A stretch of 9,846 bases of DNA, from positions 1-9,846 of the forward strand of contig CABRHR010000082.1 of assembly GCA_902470835.1 (NCBI GenBank). The letters are read 5' to 3'. Below, piece by piece: positions 6,509 through 9,846 of this stretch; position 1 is the first letter of the stretch, and each line of letters starts with the position of its first letter. The position numbers and the translations under genes were made by a program. The notes beneath the pieces are model-generated. The model made no database searches. It was not told the origin of the DNA and was given only the letters and a program-made list of their open reading frames with translations. The DNA comes from an uncultured Collinsella sp. Lineage in GTDB: Bacteria > Actinomycetota > Coriobacteriia > Coriobacteriales > Coriobacteriaceae.

Positions 6509-6635
6509 CGGAGGGATTCCGCGTCCGCCTGGTCGGCGGCCGCGCTCCGCTGCGTCGCTTCGCTCCTTGCGTGCTGCGCTGGAAAACGCTTCGCGTTTCC
6601 TCAGCTCCGCACCCTTGCGGGTTCGAATCCCTCCG
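6509..6635. repeat. palindromic element with tRNA T-arm-like ends
   Basis: CGGAGGGATTC (6509-6519) and GAATCCCTCCG (6625-6635) are perfect 11-bp inverted ends. The 16 bases at 6504-6519 are identical to the 3' part of the neighbouring tRNA-Gln as read at 6695-6710, and the right end GGGTTCGAATCCC is a T-loop signature. The interior is hairpin-rich: CCGCC/GGCGG (6525-6539), GGAAAACGC/GCGTTTCC (6581-6600) and a GCG-rich quasi-repeat (6541-6580). No complete tRNA cloverleaf can be drawn. Frames through it encode only low-complexity Arg/Ser/Ala sequence that I do not believe. It could be a dispersed repeat, a tRNA-derived relic or an insertion site. Confidence 0.55.
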
Positions 6636-6642
6636 CTTGCTC

Positions 6643-6683
6643 ACAAGAAAAGCCTCCCGATCGGCTATGCGTTCGAGAGGCTT
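6643..6683 (-). terminator. intrinsic terminator of tRNA-Gln
   Basis: Read on the minus strand, AAGCCTC (6683-6677) pairs with GAGGCTT (6656-6650) and is followed by TTCTT. It starts eight bases after the tRNA 3' end, as expected for a tRNA terminator. The opposite strand also has T residues after the stem, so it could work both ways. Confidence 0.7.
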
Positions 6684-6690
6684 GTTTCTT

Positions 6691-6765
6691 TGGCTGGGAC
6701 GGAGGGATTCGAACCCCCAACAGCCGGCACCAAAAACCGGAGTTCTACCGTTGAACTACGTCCCA
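6691..6765 (-). tRNA. tRNA-Gln (anticodon UUG)
   Basis: A 75-nt gene with the 3' CCA encoded. The acceptor stem TGGGACG pairs fully with CGTCCCA. The D arm is GTTC/GAAC. The anticodon stem CCGGT/GCCGG (one G-T pair) holds the loop TTTTGGT, placing TTG at positions 34-36, which reads CAA (Gln). The T arm has the standard TTCGAAT loop between GGGGG and CCCTC. The discriminator base is G. It lies 38 bases after the stop of the peptidoglycan-binding gene on the same strand and is followed by its own terminator. It could be co-transcribed or have its own promoter. Confidence 0.95.
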
Positions 6766-6803
6766 ATGTGTGGTGTTGCCCAAAAGCAACTCGTTTAGTT
6801 TAC

Positions 6804-7709
6804 CTAATCTGCGAGGGCATCGCAAACGCCATCGAGCAGGCGTACGGCGAGTGTCTGCGCGTCGCTGGCCGTGAAGGTGCCGTTGTAGCGCGTCATGCCC
6901 GTGAGCTCAATGCGAATGCGAGCCGGCTTCTGCTGCGCGGCGACATTGGCAGTGCGGATGCGCTGGGCCAGGTTGTGGCACTCGGCGAGGGCAATCGTGG
7001 CGCGCGGTGCGGCGTCGGCGGGCAGCTCGTCGCTTGCGATCTCGAGCACCAGATCTACGTCGGTTGGGACCTCGGAGTCGCAGAGCATCATGCCGCTGTT
7101 GTCGGTCGTTGCCGTGGCGATATTCCACATGCGCGACGCAACGCTGCGTGCGATGGGGTCCTCGCCGATAACGGCGATCTGGAAGCGCTCGAGCACGTTG
7201 GCGGCGCGAGCAAAACCGATACGGGACTCGGCTTCGGTGACCGAGGGCTTGCCCTCCCACACATGGTGCAGGCGGTTGATGTAGGCGTAGGTGTCCTGGA
7301 AGGCCATGCCGTCGGCAAACAGGCCGACATTTTCCTGGAACTGCTGCAGGGCGGCCTCGGTATGCGGGCCAAAGTAGCCGTCGTCTTCGCCACAGGCAAA
7401 GCCCAAAACGTTGAGAGCGCGCTGCAGGGCCTGCACATCGGCGCCATGGAAATTGGGCATGCGTAGATAGAGGGTGCGGTCGCCCAGCTTATACGAAGCG
7501 TCTACAAGGGCGCTCCAACAGGGGATATCGACGGCATGACCGGCAGCAAGGCCGCTGTCGAGTCTGAAGGTGCTGACGGCCTGCTCAGTGGTGGCTCCAA
7601 AGTACTTGTCGGTGACTTCGGCGGCATCAATCGTGTAGCCGAGCTGCAGGAGACGAGACTGCACGTCCTCGACGGCTGCTCCTTGCATGCCCGTTGTAAT
7701 AGGTTCCAT
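6804..7709 (-). CDS. double peptidoglycan-binding-domain protein with degenerate amidase-like C-terminus
   Basis: A 301-residue protein with two tandem PG_binding_1-type repeats, about 5-72 (GAAVEDVQSRLLQLGY, FGATTEQAVSTFR) and 79-148 (GADVQALQRALNVLGF, YFGPHTEAALQQFQ). The remaining 150 residues follow the Amidase_3 pattern in outline, for example DVDLVLEIASDELPADAAP near 217-235 followed by NLAQRIRTAN, but the zinc-binding His and Glu residues of active N-acetylmuramoyl-L-alanine amidases are not evident. Two binding domains before an amidase fold recalls actinobacterial CwlM, a regulator of wall synthesis. There is no signal peptide or membrane helix, so it may act in the cytoplasm. AAAGGGG lies seven bases before the ATG. 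A wall-related regulatory role is inferred. Confidence 0.8.
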   Translation of the reverse strand: MEPITTGMQGAAVEDVQSRLLQLGYTIDAAEVTDKYFGATTEQAVSTFRLDSGLAAGHAVDIPCWSALVDASYKLGDRTLYLRMPNFHGADVQALQRALNVLGFACGEDDGYFGPHTEAALQQFQENVGLFADGMAFQDTYAYINRLHHVWEGKPSVTEAESRIGFARAANVLERFQIAVIGEDPIARSVASRMWNIATATTDNSGMMLCDSEVPTDVDLVLEIASDELPADAAPRATIALAECHNLAQRIRTANVAAQQKPARIRIELTGMTRYNGTFTASDAQTLAVRLLDGVCDALAD

Positions 7710-7776
7710 GAACGAACCCCTTTCGGCGTACCATTCGTACTATTTGAGCGTCTGTCGGATAGACAACGCAAAGGGA

Positions 7777-7805
7777 TGCATAAACATGCACTCAACAGTG
7801 TAGCA
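7777..7805 (-). promoter_or_regulatory. candidate extended -10 promoter and palindrome for the peptidoglycan-binding gene
   Basis: On the minus strand, TGCTACACT (7805-7797) is a good extended -10 element about 90 bases before the start codon. The -35 region is poor. Just downstream, near the expected transcription start, is the palindrome TGCAT-aaac-ATGCA (7777-7790), a possible operator. Confidence 0.35.
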
Positions 7806-7847
7806 AGTTGTGCCTAAAAACGCTGCTGACAGGTTTTATAGCCCCCG

Positions 7848-8873
7848 TTAGTTAAGGCGCTCCACAAAGAAATCTGCCATGGAGAGGAACAGCTCGCGTG
7901 CGTGCGGATCAAGCTCAACGTTCTCGATGGCCGCTTTGGCCTTAGCGGTCAGGTCGAGCGCGTAAGTGTGGGCGTAATCGATGGAGCCGGTCTCCTGGAA
8001 GATCTCCACGGCGCGTGCGAGCTGCGCGGGATCATCGGTGCCCGAGGAAAGAATCGCCTCGACCTCGTCGTGGTGGCGCTCATCAGAGAGGGCGTGTACG
8101 GCGACAAGCGTGCGCTTGCCCTCGGTGATGTCGGTGCGGAAGTCCTTGTTGGCGGCTTCCTTAGTGCCGACAAGGTTGAGCAGGTCGTCCTGAATCTGAA
8201 AGGCAAGGCCCGTATGCAGGCCAAAGGCGCGCAGCGCTTCGATTTGCTCATCGCTGCCGCCGCCGATAATGGCTCCGGCGGCAAGCGGCGTGGCTCCGCT
8301 GTAAAACGCGGTCTTGTGCGTCGCCATGTCCAGGTAGTCATCAACCGAGATATCAAAGCGCCCGTCACGGACCCAACCCAGGTCGAGCGCTTGACCCTCG
8401 ATGGTGCGGACGATCATCTCGGTAAGCTCGTGGAGCACACGCAGCTTCACGTCGGACTCCAGCGTGGGGTCGTCGAGAACCGTCTTGGTGACCATGGTGA
8501 GCGCCAGGTCGCCACAATTGATGGCAAGGCCCGTGCCCTCGGTAAGGTGCATACAGGGCTTGCCTCGACGAAGCTGTCCGTTGTCGGCGATGTCGTCGTG
8601 GATCAGTGCGCCCGACTGGAAATGCTCGATAGCTGCCGCGGCGCTGCGAGCGCTCTCAAAGCTACCGCCCACTGCGGTTGCGGCGAGCATGCAGATAAGC
8701 GGGCGGTGGCGCTTGCCGGCGTTGGCCGTAAAAGCCGAGAGCGGCGCGTACAGGTAGCGCTCGATATCGGCAGAGGTCGCCTGTCCGTCAAAGAACGTGG
8801 CCAGATAGTCGTTAATCTGGTCAAAGTGCTGGGCTAAAAAGCTGGTAAACGGACTGGACACGGGTTCTCGCAT
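7848..8873 (-). CDS. trans-polyprenyl diphosphate synthase (IspA/GGPPS/long-chain family)
   Basis: A cytosolic prenyltransferase that adds isopentenyl diphosphate units to an allylic diphosphate, supplying precursors for lipid carriers, quinones or other isoprenoids. The 341 residues are usual for the family. Seen in order: GKRHRP (53-58), the first Asp-rich motif HDDIADNGQLRRG (92-104, with D93, D94, D97 and two Arg), THKTA around K187, the second motif FQIQDDLLN (225-233) and NKDFRTDITEGKRTL (242-256). The last Asp of the second motif is Asn, which also occurs in functional geranylgeranyl synthases. Small residues Gly-Ala stand four and five positions before the first motif, where bulky aromatics would limit chain length, so a product of C20 or longer is more likely than farnesyl. 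The ribosome site is weak (AAGAAAG). It lies 138 bases upstream of the peptidoglycan-binding gene. Confidence 0.92.
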   Translation of the reverse strand: MREPVSSPFTSFLAQHFDQINDYLATFFDGQATSADIERYLYAPLSAFTANAGKRHRPLICMLAATAVGGSFESARSAAAAIEHFQSGALIHDDIADNGQLRRGKPCMHLTEGTGLAINCGDLALTMVTKTVLDDPTLESDVKLRVLHELTEMIVRTIEGQALDLGWVRDGRFDISVDDYLDMATHKTAFYSGATPLAAGAIIGGGSDEQIEALRAFGLHTGLAFQIQDDLLNLVGTKEAANKDFRTDITEGKRTLVAVHALSDERHHDEVEAILSSGTDDPAQLARAVEIFQETGSIDYAHTYALDLTAKAKAAIENVELDPHARELFLSMADFFVERLN

Positions 8874-8929
8874 TCTTTCTTAGGTTACATCGTTGCGGTG
8901 TGCAGATACCATATTGCCACATTGGAGTT

Positions 8930-8983
8930 GCCGGCGCGTCTGTTTTGGCGATTTGGAGAAACGGGACGCGTGCGCGTGCCGGC
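8930..8983 (-). terminator. possible stem-loop after the HAD gene
   Basis: GCCGGC (8930-8935) pairs with GCCGGC (8978-8983), with extra pairing between CGTC and GACG if a bulge is allowed. On the minus strand it begins four bases after the HAD stop codon. There is no T tail, so it may be an RNA-stabilising structure or a weak terminator. No clear promoter for the polyprenyl synthase was found in this gap. Confidence 0.3.
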
Positions 8984-8986
8984 TGC

Positions 8987-9826
8987 TTATATAAGCCTAA
9001 AGTGCTCGAGCGCCTTGACGACGCCATCTTTGTCGACCGAGTCGGTGATGTAGTCGGCGCGCTTTTTGAGATAGTCCGGCGCGTTGCCCATGGCGATACC
9101 GACATCGACGGCGTTCATCAGCGAGACGTCATTGCTGGCGTCGCCGATGCCGTATACGGTTCCATGGTGGGGATCGAGGGCGTCGAGTACAGACTGGATG
9201 CCCCCGCGCTTCGTGCATTCGCGGGGCGAGATTTCGGTTACCTCGAGTTCGAGCTCGTTAAAGCACAACAACGGCTCAAGTGCCTTATCTTGAGCGATGT
9301 GGTTGGCGAGCGATGTAGACATCAAGATTTTGTAGACACTGTAATGTTGCAGCTGCGTGACTGCGTCGCCCAGGGTGCGCGCGTATCCGGGGGCATCGGG
9401 GGCATCGGCACTCATGCGCACGACGCCGTTGAGGCCCTCAAAGCGGATGACCTCGCCCGATTGCTCAAGGTAGGGGGCAAGACGCTGCAACATACTGGGC
9501 GTCATCGACAGATCGCGAATTGCGTGTCCGTTGATCTCGGCGTAACCGCCCGCAAGACAGACGATGCCGGTCCAGGGCAGCTCAAGAAGTTTGGGGTGGA
9601 TGCAGCTGAGGGTGCGTCCTGTGCAGATAAAGGCCATGTTGCCGTTTGCAACGAAATCGCGGATGGCCTGGGAGACCGCCTCGTTGGGATAGGGGGAGAG
9701 GTCCCGCTCGTCTTCGGGAAGGTCTTGGGCGAGCCTGGGGTCTTGCCAGGCGAGCGTTCCATCGATATCGAAGAAGCAGATATCGCCGCGCTTATGGGCT
9801 GCGCTGGCGGCAGGGGAGGCCGAGGT
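8987..9826 (-). CDS. Cof-type HAD-IIB phosphatase, 5' end missing
   Basis: A haloacid dehalogenase-superfamily hydrolase of the Cof/HAD-IIB type, which usually dephosphorylates sugar phosphates or similar small molecules in the cytoplasm. Motif I is FFDIDGTLA (nucleophile and acid/base Asp), motif II is FICTGRT, the motif III Lys is in ECTKRGGIQ, and motif IV is GIGDASNDVSLMNA followed by GIAMGNAPDYLKKRAD, all intact. A C2-type cap lies between motifs II and III. About 280 native codons remain, close to full length, so only a few N-terminal residues seem lost. No native start codon lies before the adapter junction at 9826. Any start placed beyond it would come from adapter sequence. The substrate cannot be predicted. 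Confidence 0.9.
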   Translation of the reverse strand, partial: TSASPAASAAHKRGDICFFDIDGTLAWQDPRLAQDLPEDERDLSPYPNEAVSQAIRDFVANGNMAFICTGRTLSCIHPKLLELPWTGIVCLAGGYAEINGHAIRDLSMTPSMLQRLAPYLEQSGEVIRFEGLNGVVRMSADAPDAPGYARTLGDAVTQLQHYSVYKILMSTSLANHIAQDKALEPLLCFNELELEVTEISPRECTKRGGIQSVLDALDPHHGTVYGIGDASNDVSLMNAVDVGIAMGNAPDYLKKRADYITDSVDKDGVVKALEHFRLI

Positions 9827-9846
9827 CTGTCTCTTATACACATCTC
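9827..9846. other. Nextera/Tn5 mosaic-end adapter (contig-end artefact)
   Basis: The terminal 20 bases CTGTCTCTTATACACATCTC match the 19-bp Tn5 mosaic end used in Nextera libraries, plus the next base of the i7-side adapter. They mark a contig end and are not genomic. On the reverse strand they create false N-termini beginning MYKRQ or MCIRDR. Confidence 0.96.

Noticed and set aside
6504..6635. A complete tRNA-Ser in the palindromic element
   Set aside because: TGGAAAA resembles a GGA anticodon loop and the T-loop is good, but the acceptor, D and anticodon stems cannot be paired.
6354..6644. Minus-strand frame beginning MSKRRDSNPQ
   Set aside because: Typical spurious translation of a tRNA T-arm region. 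It is not a protein.
6456..7466. 336-residue plus-strand frame covering the T-arm element, tRNA-Gln and the peptidoglycan-binding gene
   Set aside because: It reads through a clear tRNA and antisense to a gene with two recognisable domains. The Arg/Ser-rich start comes from the palindromic element.
7902..8837. 311-residue plus-strand frame antisense to the prenyl synthase
   Set aside because: Shadow of a gene whose catalytic motifs are all intact.

Overview
The window looks like chromosomal DNA from a high-GC Gram-positive gut actinobacterium. The coriobacterial genus Collinsella is the best guess, from codon style, protein flavour and repeat content. That is my recognition, not a database result. 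The right end of the window is a contig end: the last 20 bases (9827-9846) are Nextera/Tn5 mosaic-end adapter, not genome.

Left part (1-4580), plus strand. A good sigma70-type promoter (16-44) has a perfect palindrome between its -35 and -10 boxes. It starts a leader of about 230 nt with a possible small Ile/Val-rich leader peptide, switchable hairpins and a textbook intrinsic terminator just before the ribosome binding site of cstA, a CstA/BtsT-family transporter of pyruvate or peptides. cstA ends in a strong terminator. Next comes a 730-residue protein with a winged-helix-like N-terminus, a roughly 300-residue charged disordered middle and a C-terminal domain resembling DUF2220, the Toprim domain of the Wadjet protein JetD. 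No other Wadjet genes are visible, so it appears to be an orphan.

Middle (4554-6690). A 464-base gene-free stretch holds a terminator, a roughly 120-base long palindrome and three stacked inverted repeats, two of which are near-identical 26-bp copies. These lie directly against the start of an AAA/DUF4143 ATPase gene with less GC-rich, less biased codons than its neighbours, which suggests a transferred gene. After it, 302 gene-free bases carry two hairpins, an unusual 127-base palindromic element with tRNA T-arm-like ends, and a terminator.

Right part (6691-9826), all minus strand. Reading leftward from the contig edge, these are a 5'-truncated Cof-type HAD phosphatase, a trans-polyprenyl diphosphate synthase (isoprenoid chain elongation), a double peptidoglycan-binding-domain protein with a probably degenerate amidase-like C-terminus, and tRNA-Gln(UUG) with encoded CCA. 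The polyprenyl synthase and the cell-wall protein fit a loose envelope theme (lipid carrier or quinone side chain, and peptidoglycan), but the gaps of 113 and 138 bases between genes do not prove an operon.
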